A stretch of DNA of 37,760 bases from an uncultured Lachnospiraceae bacterium (GCA_947626365.1 CANQRW010000030.1:1-37760), one strand, 5' to 3'. Shown: positions 1 through 7,984, numbered from the stretch's first letter. Notes: generated from the sequence alone by a model not told the origin. Program-made: numbers and translations.

Positions 1-44
1 GATGGAGTATGAATACACAAACACATTTCTTCTTGAAAAGACAC

Positions 45-2166
45 ATTTCAATCCGCGCTCCCCTCGCGGGGAGCGACGCCATCCCGGATGTCGATATACC
101 TGGCGTCATAATTTCAATCCACGCTCCCTTCGCGGGGAGCGACATAGCCTCCAGCTGTTCCCGGAAATATTTCGCAATTTCAATCCACACTCCCCTCGCG
201 GGGAGCGACGAGTGCCATGATGAGCTGCCGCTTCGGCCTCATTGTATTTCAATCCACACTCCCCTCGCGGGGAGCGACGCATAGGTCAGATCAATCACTT
301 CCTGATGAATCTATTTCAATCCACGCTCCCCTCGCGGGGAGCGACGATTCATATATGTAACATTGCTTTATATCCTTGATATTTCAATCCACGCTCCCCT
401 CGCGGGGAGCGACATTTGAGTCTAGGTCTTATATGGAGAATGACATTCATTTCAATCCACGCTCCCCTCGCGGGGAGCGACGCCGCCCTCAGGTACCGCT
501 TCTGGATACCGCGCATTTCAATCCACGCTCCCCTCGCGGGGAGCGACCATCAGCCAAGCGGTAGAACGGCTGTTGGTATGATTTCAATCCACGCTCCCCT
601 CGCGGGGAGCGACCCGGGGAGGCTCTATTTTTGTGCCCGGATTTACGATTTCAATCCACGCTCCCCTCGCGGGGAGCGACTTAACGGCAGGCAGGTTTTC
701 GAGGCTGTTATTGATATTTCAATCCACGCTCCCCTCGCGGGGAGCGACTAAGGTTTTTAATCTGCGTCAACTGGATATTGCCGATTTCAATCCACGCTCC
801 CCTCGCGGGGAGCGACCCAGGCCGCACGGAGAAGCCGCCGGATATGCCGATTTCAATCCACGCTCCCCTCGCGGGGAGCGACTGATGTCCTCGAAGCCCT
901 CGGAAATGCTCTTCCCATTTCAATCCACGCTCCCCTCGCGGGGAGCGACACATTCTCCCATATCATTTCCCCTTAATCATCACCATTTCAATCCACGCTC
1001 CCCTCGCGGGGAGCGACGTTCTGCCCCTGCAAAGCTACCACATTCGCCGCGTTATTTCAATCCACGCTCCCCTCGCGGGGAGCGACGTTCTGCCCCTGCA
1101 AAGCTACCACATTCGCCGCGTTATTTCAATCCACGCTCCCCTCGCGGGGAGCGACGTTACGGAGTAGCGTAACCATATTCGCGACGTCACATTTCAATCC
1201 ACGCTCCCCTCGCGGGGAGCGACCATGATGTACGCGTCCGGGACATTCATGGCGTGGAATTTCAATCCACGCTCCCCTCGCGGGGAGCGACCGGAAATGC
1301 CTGCGGTCTCTCGCATAAGGTTCTGATTTCAATCCACGCTCCCCTCGCGGGGAGCGACAGGGCCACTGTCGTAATGGGGAGATTTTACGGGCTATTTCAA
1401 TCCACGCTCCCCTCGCGGGGAGCGACTCGAGGCTGTACAGGGGAGTGAAAAGGGAGAACTATTTCAATCCACGCTCCCCTCGCGGGGAGCGACGGTCACG
1501 GAAGGTATATACAGAGATATTACCGGCATTTCAATCCACGCTCCCCTCGCGGGGAGCGACCAGGCTGCTCTGATAACAGACATTCCCGCTCAAAATTTCA
1601 ATCCACGCTCCCCTCGCGGGGAGCGACAGGCTTCCAGCTTGTCCCGCATGTCCTTGATAAGCTATTTCAATCCACGCTCCCCTCGCGGGGAGCGACCGGG
1701 GATATCGTATATAACTACGAATCCGACAAAATTTCAATCCACGCTCCCCTCGCGGGGAGCGACTCTGCGTGGCGGTGGCAATGCCGGATTTCTCGTTATT
1801 TCAATCCACGCTCCCCTCGCGGGGAGCGACTTTTACGCTTCATTATTTTTCTATGTTTTTTGGAATTTCAATCCACGCTCCCCTCGCGGGCAGCGACGAT
1901 TTCTCCTTTCCGCTTGATACCTTTATCGTAATTTCAATCCACGCTCCCCTCGCGGGGAGCGACCTATCGGCACTTCGTCGCCTGAGTCCCAAGTATCATT
2001 TCAATCCACGCTCCCCTCGCGGGGAGCGACGGCAGTTGGCTCCGCAGATTCCATCAACGTATCCATTTCAATCCACGCTCCCCTCGCGGGGAGCGACGTT
2101 CTGAACGTACAGGAAACGGCCTGCTCGCTGGCAATTTCAATCCACGCTCCCCTCGCGGGGAGCGAC
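45..2166 (-). CRISPR. Type I-C CRISPR array, 32 repeats / 31 spacers
   Basis: Thirty-two 33-bp repeats separated by spacers of 33-36 bp. Read in the transcribed (minus) direction a repeat starts GTCGCTCCCC, forms a GCTCCCC/GGGGAGC hairpin with loop GCGA, and ends GTGGATTGAAAT, the classic type I-C repeat. Minus orientation is supported by the cas genes and AT-rich leader on the right and by repeat decay on the left: the four leftmost repeats (45-77, 111-143, 177-209, 246-278) each carry a substitution, whereas repeats nearer the leader are uniform except 1865-1897 (one G to C on the plus strand). Spacers 1018-1053 and 1087-1122 are identical. The 44 bases left of the first repeat do not contain another repeat, so the leader-distal end is inside the window. 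The many small open frames through the array are repeat artefacts. Confidence 0.98.
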
Positions 2167-2347
2167 AGCAAATATGTACAACCATACATATTTGTATAAA
2201 GCATAAAATACTACAATTTTTACAATTACTGATACTTTTTGTCCTTGAACTAAGAAAAAGCATCCTTTCAAACTTCATTTTTCTGGTGCGAATCTAACAG
2301 CAATTCTATGTGAGCTATCTATTCGCACCGCTTGGACTTAAATCACT
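2167..2347 (-). promoter_or_regulatory. CRISPR leader between cas2 and the array
   Basis: A 181-bp AT-rich stretch without a gene lies between the cas2 stop and the newest repeat, the place where type I-C leaders sit. It contains two inverted repeats. CAAATATGT/ACATATTTG (2169-2177 and 2186-2194) lies three bases from the first repeat, and GGTGCGAAT/ATTCGCACC (2285-2293 and 2321-2329) encloses 27 bases. Leaders carry the array promoter and the site that directs new spacers to the first repeat; assigning those roles to these palindromes is inference. Confidence 0.8.
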
Positions 2348-2638
2348 TTACAGAATCAGCGGTCCTTCTACATCCAGGCCGCGTTCCACACCCATATGCT
2401 CCACCTTTGTCTTATGATTATTTCCCAGATAATAAAAACGGACGCTATCCTTTTCTTCATCTATAATCTCTGCCAACAAAGCTTTCAGGCGTAAGCACTG
2501 AGTGTTATCCAGAATACATTCAAAAACGGAATTCTGCACCCTTCTTCCATAATTGACACACTGTTTCGCGACCTTGCGCAGCCGTTTTTTGCCGGATTCT
2601 GATTCTGTATTGACATCATAAGTTATCAAGACCAGCAT
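2348..2638 (-). CDS. cas2: CRISPR-associated endonuclease Cas2
   Basis: A 96-residue Cas2, normal length for type I-C. It starts MLVLITYDVNTES, with the family's N-terminal beta strand and conserved Asp (residue 8), and ends in the short strand GLDVEGPLIL. The ATG at 2638 is preceded by AAGGGGGAACTT; the open frame continues upstream but that extension has no family resemblance and overlaps cas1. Cas2 forms the central dimer of the Cas1-Cas2 integrase that inserts new spacers. It is the last gene of the cas5c-to-cas2 operon, 11 bp after cas1, and the array follows directly. Confidence 0.96.
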   Translation of the reverse strand: MLVLITYDVNTESESGKKRLRKVAKQCVNYGRRVQNSVFECILDNTQCLRLKALLAEIIDEEKDSVRFYYLGNNHKTKVEHMGVERGLDVEGPLIL

Positions 2639-2649
2639 AAGTTCCCCCT

Positions 2650-3681
2650 TTACTTCCAGAATAATGGCGGATATGCGTCCAAATCTCCCCTTAAATATCT
2701 GGCAAGGAGCATCGCCTGCACAAATGGCACCATTCCCCACTCAACCTTTTCGTTGAGAAACGGATGCATGATTGTTTCTTTTTTTCTGCTCTGCCATTCC
2801 GTCAGGATTCTTTTCCTTGTGTCATCATCCATCAGAACCGCACCGTTTTCCCTGATTACAAAATTCTTTGCCGCAACGATCTTGCGGTTGATCAATGTCA
2901 GCACAAAGCGATCAGCAAAAACAGGCCGCAGCTCTTCTATCATATCCAGTGCCAGGGAAACACGTCCGGGACGATCTGTATGCAGAAATCCTACATAAGG
3001 ATCAAGTCCCACGCTTTCCAGCGCAGAGGCTGTCATATTGGTTAAAAGTGTATACGCAAAAGATAAAAGCGCATTGACGCGGTCCAACGGCGGCCGCCGA
3101 TTCCTGCCGCTAAATGAAAACGCTGTCTTCTGCTGGAGGATCAACTCTTCAAACACGCTGAAATATAAACTGGCAGCTTCGCCTTCCAGGCCCCGCAGTT
3201 TATCAATATCTGTACATTCACGGATTTTCTCTAAAGAATCCTTCATGAACCCGGAGACACGACGTACCCTCTCCGCATCAATCTGCATCTCATGATCCCG
3301 CAGAGCCCGTTCCAGCACCCATCTGGAATTGTATACTTTTCCCAGGATACAGTTTCTGGCAATTTCGCAGCTTGTCCCTTTATCCAGGGAAGCTTCAAAC
3401 TGATTTTTCCGGAGAATCACATTACCCTTTGTCTTTCCCGTTACTCTCGCCAGAAATTGTCCCTGTGGGGTCAAAAAACTCAGCGAAATATTTCTGTCCG
3501 CACATGCCCCCATAAGTGCCGGGCTGGCTCCCCGATAACCGAACGACACAATGGATTCCAGATTATGTAGCGGAAGTCTCCCTACCGTCTCACTGCCATT
3601 AAGCACAATTACATTTTCTCCGTCCAGCGCCAGGTAATGATCCGGAGAAGTAAGATACAGTGTGTTCAATAGCTTCTTCAT
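2650..3681 (-). CDS. cas1: CRISPR-associated integrase Cas1 (type I-C)
   Basis: A 343-residue Cas1, the usual length for type I-C. The N-terminal beta domain is followed by the helical catalytic domain with the metal-binding residues recognisable: Glu in GLEGEAAS (about 166-168), His234 in GFLHTDRPGR, and the acidic stretch ALDMIEELRP (246-250). Cas1 is the integrase that joins captured DNA to the leader-proximal repeat, working with Cas2 and, in this subtype, Cas4. The ATG overlaps the cas4 stop by four bases, indicating translational coupling. No inactivating lesion is seen, so adaptation is probably functional. Confidence 0.97.
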   Translation of the reverse strand: MKKLLNTLYLTSPDHYLALDGENVIVLNGSETVGRLPLHNLESIVSFGYRGASPALMGACADRNISLSFLTPQGQFLARVTGKTKGNVILRKNQFEASLDKGTSCEIARNCILGKVYNSRWVLERALRDHEMQIDAERVRRVSGFMKDSLEKIRECTDIDKLRGLEGEAASLYFSVFEELILQQKTAFSFSGRNRRPPLDRVNALLSFAYTLLTNMTASALESVGLDPYVGFLHTDRPGRVSLALDMIEELRPVFADRFVLTLINRKIVAAKNFVIRENGAVLMDDDTRKRILTEWQSRKKETIMHPFLNEKVEWGMVPFVQAMLLARYLRGDLDAYPPLFWK

Positions 3682-4343
3682 ACATCCTCCTCACCCAGCG
3701 TATGTTCCACATAGCTTTTCGCGGAAGCGATCTTGCCCAGTCGAGGCAGGCAGACATCTTTCAGCGAACAGGCCGTGCAGCCTTTGCTCCACCGAACCTT
3801 AGGCGTATATTTTCTGGAATACATACCGTGCATCTCTTCCAGAATATTTCTTACCCTTTCTTTTCGTTCACTGCTGATTTCTACCTGCTCTCTTCGCCGG
3901 ATTTCGCCGTAATAAAGCGCCCCTTCTTCCACAGAAACAGAAAACATCTCCTCCAAACACATAGCCTGGGCGACAAGCTGAAGAATATCCGCCTCCGTCG
4001 TCTTAGGACTGCCTTTCTTATATTCTACAGGGTACGGCCGATACAGTCCTTTCTTTCCGAACAGCGGAACCCCATCCTCATCCTGCCAAAACTCCACCAC
4101 ATCACACTCGCCGCTTATCCCCAGCTGCCGGGAATGAACCGGAAGAGCGCGGGCAATCAGCTCGTCTCCTCTCTTTTCATAGGAAAATCGGTCATGCGCT
4201 TTTTTATGGAGAAGTTCTCCCATAACAGTATGTACATTATCCTGCCATTGCTCCTCAATATGGATCAGGGCCCACTGCCGTTTGCAGAAAACATAATGCT
4301 GAATACCGGAAAGCATCAAATACTCTTCTTCCCTGTATTCCAT
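3678..4343 (-). CDS. cas4: CRISPR-associated exonuclease Cas4
   Basis: A 221-residue Cas4 of the RecB-like nuclease family. It carries four cysteines for an Fe-S cluster (Cys20 and Cys189, 192, 198 in KGCTACSLKDVC) and nuclease motifs GECDVVEF (79-86) and PVEYKKG (105-111), with a Gln-rich QLVAQAM helix after them. Cas4 trims prespacers and selects those with the correct PAM so that they integrate in the right orientation. The start codon overlaps the stop region of cas7c by one base and its own stop overlaps cas1 by four, so it sits in a tightly coupled operon. Confidence 0.96.
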   Translation of the reverse strand: MEYREEEYLMLSGIQHYVFCKRQWALIHIEEQWQDNVHTVMGELLHKKAHDRFSYEKRGDELIARALPVHSRQLGISGECDVVEFWQDEDGVPLFGKKGLYRPYPVEYKKGSPKTTEADILQLVAQAMCLEEMFSVSVEEGALYYGEIRRREQVEISSERKERVRNILEEMHGMYSRKYTPKVRWSKGCTACSLKDVCLPRLGKIASAKSYVEHTLGEEDV

Positions 4344-5233
4344 CAGATTTTCCTCGATACTTCCACCGTCTCAGGAATATCCTTATTGCTGATCGTTACC
4401 GTGTAATCGCTATATTTCCTCGGGTATTCCACACCGTCCTTTCTGGCCACCTGAACGGCATCGAATAACTTATACGCCGGGCAGTCTCCCAGTTCCTTGC
4501 TGTGCTTAAATACGATCAATTCACGAACCGCCATCTTCCCTCTTGCCGCGGAATGATCATTTTCAAACATATTGATAATCGCTTCCCACAGAAGTTCCAG
4601 ATCATCCTCAGAGAATCCGGTCACTTTCCGGGCCAGATTCGCGGAAATATAGCCTTCCGCGCGATAGAGGGCGTAGGGAACGATGTTCTTCCTACCCATC
4701 TCCGTTTTCTTCTCTTCCGCGTCTTTCTCTGTCGTGATCGCTATTCTCGTAATCGTCACTTCCTGGCTGATAATGGGATCAATGCTTCTGGCAAATCCCA
4801 GCTGCACCGGGCCGCGAACCTGACCGCAGTTTAAGGCAGCCTTAACAAACGTAACCATAACCGCGCCAAAGGTACGAATATCAAAAAAGTTTTGGCACAT
4901 AAAATCACGAATCTTCACATCGATATTCGGATCGGATTTTTTGGCGTCTTTGATGGTCTTTTCATTCACGCCCAGATATTCATAAGCCATATTGTCGCTG
5001 CGATTAAGGGGCACATCTTCCTTGATATAAATCTTATAGCCTGCCTGATCTTCTTTCACTGTCTGAACATAGTTGCGGATTTTCCTCTTCAAACATACGT
5101 CAGTCACCAAGCCATACCCGCTTTCCGGATCAATCCGGGGAAGATTGCCGGCATCCGGATCTCCGTTAGGATTACCATTTTCCACATCAAACAGGATTAC
5201 AAACTCATATCTGTTTTTAATCGCCTCTGCCAT
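4343..5233 (-). CDS. cas7: Cascade backbone subunit Cas7c (Csd2)
   Basis: A 296-residue Csd2/Cas7 protein. The N-terminus NRYEFVILFDVENGNPNGDP is the hallmark of the Csd2 family, and an RRM-like core follows, with conserved NFFDIRTFGAVM and GQVRGPVQLGFARSIDPI. Several copies coat the crRNA spacer to form the helical backbone of the interference complex. The ATG at 5233 is chosen because GGAGGAG lies nine bases upstream; the frame extends ten codons further into the end of cas8c. One base separates it from the cas8c stop. Confidence 0.97.
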   Translation of the reverse strand: MAEAIKNRYEFVILFDVENGNPNGDPDAGNLPRIDPESGYGLVTDVCLKRKIRNYVQTVKEDQAGYKIYIKEDVPLNRSDNMAYEYLGVNEKTIKDAKKSDPNIDVKIRDFMCQNFFDIRTFGAVMVTFVKAALNCGQVRGPVQLGFARSIDPIISQEVTITRIAITTEKDAEEKKTEMGRKNIVPYALYRAEGYISANLARKVTGFSEDDLELLWEAIINMFENDHSAARGKMAVRELIVFKHSKELGDCPAYKLFDAVQVARKDGVEYPRKYSDYTVTISNKDIPETVEVSRKI

Positions 5234-5234
5234 T

Positions 5235-5621
5235 TTACCGCTCCTCCTTATTCGTTTTCTCATATCGTTTCTGATTCTGATGATAATATCCTAAAATAAA
5301 CATCCCCTGCTCCTCCAGCGACAGCTGCTTGGGATATGCTGTCGTCTGATCATCAGCCACCGAAATCTTCGTCTGAAGTTCCCCTAACTGTTTTTCATAA
5401 TGAATTGCTAACCCTTTATTATCCACCTTCTTTATATGACTGTTTTTTAATCGAAACAGTATCGGAAATACCACTGCCGGAGTTACGCATGCCGAATTAA
5501 AATATCTGTCTTTGATCGTCGCGTTTATTCCAGGATTTGCCGCCTCCTGAATCGCCTCCAAAAGAGCAAATTCACGTCCTAAAATATAAGCAGTATTCGT
5601 ATTATTCTCGTTTAATGCCAC
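5235..5621 (-). CDS. cas11c: Internal small subunit Cas11c, translated from within cas8c
   Basis: Inside cas8c, in the same frame, a near-perfect Shine-Dalgarno AAGGAGGAGG (5636-5627) is followed after five bases by GTG at 5621. This would start a 128-residue protein reading (M)ALNENNTNTAYILGREF and ending EKTNKEER. Internal translation of Cas11 from the 3' end of cas8c is established for type I-C; such proteins are helical and about 120-130 residues long, as here. Cas11 copies form the belly of Cascade and stabilise the displaced DNA strand. The ribosome site is seen directly; expression is inferred from the family. Confidence 0.85.
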   Translation of the reverse strand: MALNENNTNTAYILGREFALLEAIQEAANPGINATIKDRYFNSACVTPAVVFPILFRLKNSHIKKVDNKGLAIHYEKQLGELQTKISVADDQTTAYPKQLSLEEQGMFILGYYHQNQKRYEKTNKEER

Positions 5622-7004
5622 TGTTACCTCCTCCTTATAATTCTTTATTAAAAATGCTTTTATGATTGCCGCGCGTCCCGGGGTAATTTTCTGAATCCGG
5701 CTGTTATCGTCGTCCTGTTCCGCGCGAACCCTCTCGATTACGGCATCGTAAAGAGAAACCGGATAAGGACCGCCGGTAAGGATGGCTCGTAATACTCCTG
5801 CCGCCATGTGCGGCATGGGATTTTTATCCCTGGACTTTTTATTGACCGTTTCCTGAAGCATACGCCATATTCCTACATATTCAACCGTATCCCATACCGG
5901 CCGCCGGATTCTCATATTATCATAATGGACTTTTAAATTGTTCAGAATATTTCCAAACGTATCCTGGTAAAAGAATCGGACGGAAAGTCTGGCCGCGTTA
6001 GGGGCAAGTCCCAAGATAAAAAACTTTTCGGACATGGACAGCTGTATATCCGCATCGTCAAGATCAACTCTTCTGTTTTCTTTCAGATTTTTAAAAAAAC
6101 TGTTTAACTGATCCTGATGATCCGACGGCGGATCCATCATATCCATGAAAATATCCTGATAATCCGGTTCTCCGCTTTCTGCCCAATATACGACCATCGT
6201 ATCCCCGATCTGCTTATGATAATTCTTCTCCCTGAGCAGATAGCTGAGTGCCGATGTATAAGCATACACAGCCTTTTCACCCACCGGGGCGTTGAAGCTC
6301 TGTTCCTTCCCATAGGATTCAAAGGCCGGCGCATTGAACGATACCAGAGCCGCTCCGCTGGATTGAGCTCCCGGAAATCCCTTGATCGAAGTATGGATCC
6401 GGGCAATCTCATCCTGCCTTCCCGTGACCATGCAAAATCCTTTTTCTCCGCTTTTACTCTGATCAAGAAAGTCCTCCCAGGCCTCTCTCACTTCTTCATC
6501 TTCCTGTACATAACGGCCTTCATAGAGAAAGACCAGGTTGACTCCCCCGAAAATCTCTTCCTTATCTTCCTGGAAAAGTCCGTAATTCTCTGCCTCCCGC
6601 GGGTTCCAATTCTCAAAGAAAGCTGCTACTGCCCGGGCCGGCTTACTCCGACAGTCATTAAGAATACTCAGATGTTTTTCCTTCGCAGCCTGAAAACACT
6701 GGACTGCCCGCTCTGGCTTCCCTTTCCGGTCCGCCCCCAGAATATAGCCGGAATTATCACAAAGGAAGTTGGCTGATATACCGGAAGATCGTGTCACCGG
6801 TTCCGGGACTTTCATGGGCTGCGGTTTCCAGACTGTCTTTTTGCCAACTGTTTCTTCCTGTTTTAGCGGCACTACATGCTTCACTGTCCCGTCCAACCCC
6901 AGCTCTAAACCATAGGCAACTCTGGCAATGCCCCAACCCGGCCTTTCTACCTTTCCTTCCTCTGCCAGTTTTTCATAATAACCGGCCAATGCCTGCAGAA
7001 TCAT
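5235..7004 (-). CDS. cas8c: Cascade large subunit Cas8c (Csd1)
   Basis: A 589-residue Cas8c, typical length. It begins MILQALAGYYEKLAEEG, as in the Csd1 family, and shows the family's central stretch around SFFKNLKENRRVDLDDADIQ and the ILGLAPNAARLSVRFF segment. Cas8c recognises the PAM in target DNA and recruits Cas3. The last 128 codons encode the helical small-subunit region and have their own internal ribosome site (see cas11c). The start overlaps the cas5c stop by four bases. Confidence 0.97.
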   Translation of the reverse strand: MILQALAGYYEKLAEEGKVERPGWGIARVAYGLELGLDGTVKHVVPLKQEETVGKKTVWKPQPMKVPEPVTRSSGISANFLCDNSGYILGADRKGKPERAVQCFQAAKEKHLSILNDCRSKPARAVAAFFENWNPREAENYGLFQEDKEEIFGGVNLVFLYEGRYVQEDEEVREAWEDFLDQSKSGEKGFCMVTGRQDEIARIHTSIKGFPGAQSSGAALVSFNAPAFESYGKEQSFNAPVGEKAVYAYTSALSYLLREKNYHKQIGDTMVVYWAESGEPDYQDIFMDMMDPPSDHQDQLNSFFKNLKENRRVDLDDADIQLSMSEKFFILGLAPNAARLSVRFFYQDTFGNILNNLKVHYDNMRIRRPVWDTVEYVGIWRMLQETVNKKSRDKNPMPHMAAGVLRAILTGGPYPVSLYDAVIERVRAEQDDDNSRIQKITPGRAAIIKAFLIKNYKEEVTVALNENNTNTAYILGREFALLEAIQEAANPGINATIKDRYFNSACVTPAVVFPILFRLKNSHIKKVDNKGLAIHYEKQLGELQTKISVADDQTTAYPKQLSLEEQGMFILGYYHQNQKRYEKTNKEER

Positions 7005-7660
7005 CGCATCACCTCACAATTCTCCAGATTCATCACCCCATCCTCCAGAACCGCCCGGAAAAACATGGGCTGAATGTTCGCCGCATCGGAATAATCCATA
7101 TCATACAGCATAAAACCCAGATCTTTCCTCTCACCCGGATAAGCAGTATCCACTTCCGCTTTCTCATATAATTCAAAATTGGCCGGGAATTCCCGGCAGC
7201 CAAAATACGGCTGATGGTAACACTCTCCCCTGCGCAGGCGCCGCATAATGATGTCTTTGAATTTACCGGGATTATCCGTCGCATTGGCATGTTCCGTCAT
7301 CTCAAAATGAGCTTCGATCACATAATCCACGTCCTTCAGGATCAGCGCCGCCCTCTGTACGATCTGCTCCTTGCTGCTGACACTGATGTCTTTACCGCTG
7401 CCGTTCATGACTCCCCAGGCGCTGCTGGCCAGAACTTTGCTCTTCACCTCATTTCTGCGGACACTGGTGAACCGAATGGGTTTTCTGACATAAATCTTGT
7501 CTATCACCCACCGGCATCCCGGATGCCAGTAGATACTCTCCAGAAGTCCGCGGGCCGCCGATGGCGTCATCGCGTCATAACTGCAGCGTTCTACCTTCAT
7601 TTCCGGACGAGAGAAGAGAGCATAATCTCCCCACACCCGGACCTTTACCCCGTAAGACAC
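7001..7660 (-). CDS. cas5c: Cas5c (Cas5d) pre-crRNA endoribonuclease and Cascade subunit
   Basis: A 219-residue Cas5 of type I-C. The N-terminus VKVRVWGDYALFSRPEMKVE and MTPSAARGLLESIYWHPG are diagnostic. In this subtype Cas5 replaces Cas6: it cuts the repeat at the 3' base of the hairpin, leaving an 11-nt 5' handle, and stays on that handle. Tyr44 and His118 (in IEAHFE) lie where the catalytic Tyr and His of characterised Cas5d proteins are expected; this alignment is by eye. The start is GTG at 7660, with GGAGG nine bases upstream. It is the first gene of the Cascade-adaptation operon, preceded by the toxin/small-RNA region rather than directly by cas3. Confidence 0.95.
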   Translation of the reverse strand: MSYGVKVRVWGDYALFSRPEMKVERCSYDAMTPSAARGLLESIYWHPGCRWVIDKIYVRKPIRFTSVRRNEVKSKVLASSAWGVMNGSGKDISVSSKEQIVQRAALILKDVDYVIEAHFEMTEHANATDNPGKFKDIIMRRLRRGECYHQPYFGCREFPANFELYEKAEVDTAYPGERKDLGFMLYDMDYSDAANIQPMFFRAVLEDGVMNLENCEVMR

Positions 7661-7693
7661 TCTTCATCACCTCCACGTATTAGAATCTGATTC

Positions 7694-7722
7694 TTGCATT
7701 TATAAGAAACATGTGTTACAAT
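7694..7722 (+). promoter_or_regulatory. Promoter of the antisense RNA
   Basis: TTGCAT (7694-7699), exactly 17 bp, then TACAAT (7717-7722). The spacing is ideal for a housekeeping sigma factor. It points rightward, away from cas5c and toward the toxin gene, with initiation expected near 7729. Confidence 0.75.
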
Positions 7723-7728
7723 TTTATA

Positions 7729-7813
7729 AAAGGAACAGCCGTCCACAAGTGGTTTGGCCCAGTGAGAAATAGAAATTCCACCCGTCACTCGGCAAAGTAT
7801 CGGGGTGGTTTTT
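7729..7813 (+). ncRNA. Putative antisense antitoxin RNA (type I TA)
   Basis: A short RNA is bounded by a good promoter on the left and an intrinsic terminator on the right (CCACCC/GGGTGG then TTTTT). It converges on the small toxin gene, which is read from the opposite strand and stops at 7825. A toxin mRNA reaching this bidirectional hairpin would be fully complementary to its 3' part, as in the txpA/RatA and bsr families. Its CCACCC (7778-7783) could also pair with GGGTGG in the toxin ribosome site. The antitoxin role is inferred from layout, not shown. Confidence 0.6.
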
Positions 7814-7815
7814 CT
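7768..7815. terminator. Bidirectional terminator between antisense RNA and toxin
   Basis: ATAGAAATTCCACCC on the left arm pairs with GGGTGGTTTTTCTAT on the right with two mismatches. A T-run follows on the plus strand (7809-7813), and AATTTCTATTT follows on the minus strand. It can end the antisense RNA and, less strongly, the toxin mRNA. Leaky termination leftward would let the toxin promoter read into cas5c. Confidence 0.7.
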
Positions 7816-7824
7816 ATGTAAAAA

Positions 7825-7914
7825 TCAGTGACAGATCATGTAAATGAACGTCAGCAGTGCAATCAAAAACAATCCAAACTGCATAAGATCATGAAAATCA
7901 AATTCGTTCTTCAT
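7825..7914 (-). CDS. Small hydrophobic toxin peptide, Hol_Tox/TxpA-like (29 aa)
   Basis: A 29-codon gene, reading MKNEFDFHDLMQFGLFLI then ALLTFIYMICH. A short polar, acidic start is followed by one membrane helix (about residues 11-28). The LM-x-FG-x-FLIALLTFI pattern is characteristic of the 'putative holin-like toxin' family of Firmicutes type I toxin-antitoxin loci. GGGGGTGG lies six bases before the ATG, and a CATTCT/AGAATG hairpin sits just upstream of it. It has its own strong promoter 71 bp upstream. Such peptides insert into and depolarise the membrane. It sits between cas3 and cas5c, and its promoter abuts a predicted Cascade binding site. It lacks the basic C-terminal tail of many relatives. 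Function is inferred from similarity by eye. Confidence 0.75.
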   Translation of the reverse strand: MKNEFDFHDLMQFGLFLIALLTFIYMICH

Positions 7915-7984
7915 GCTGCACCACCCCCATTCTTCTGTAGAATGAGGCCAAACCACCCGGTAACACGGCTGTTCCTTAAATTTA

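Larger units (their letters stand above)
7730..7977. repeat. Inverted repeat enclosing the toxin/antisense module
   Basis: The left arm AAGGAACAGCCGT (7730-7742) plus GTGGTTTGGCC (7749-7759) recurs inverted at the right end (7965-7977 and 7946-7956). The intervening 6-8 bases differ. Because transcription starts at each outer edge, the two opposing RNAs begin with nearly the same 30 nt. The repeat could mark the ends of a mobile cassette or a duplicated 5' regulatory segment. Confidence 0.8.

Noticed and set aside
2-2278. Many short open frames across the array with repeated peptides such as FNPRSPRGER and SIHAPLAGSD
   Set aside because: They are translations of the CRISPR repeat in different frames, with no ribosome sites; not genes.
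7661-7728. A dedicated promoter directly upstream of cas5c
   Set aside because: Minus-strand TTGTAA and TATAAA sequences are present but at wrong spacings (11 and 14 bp), so no convincing promoter could be named; mapping of the 5' end is needed to decide.
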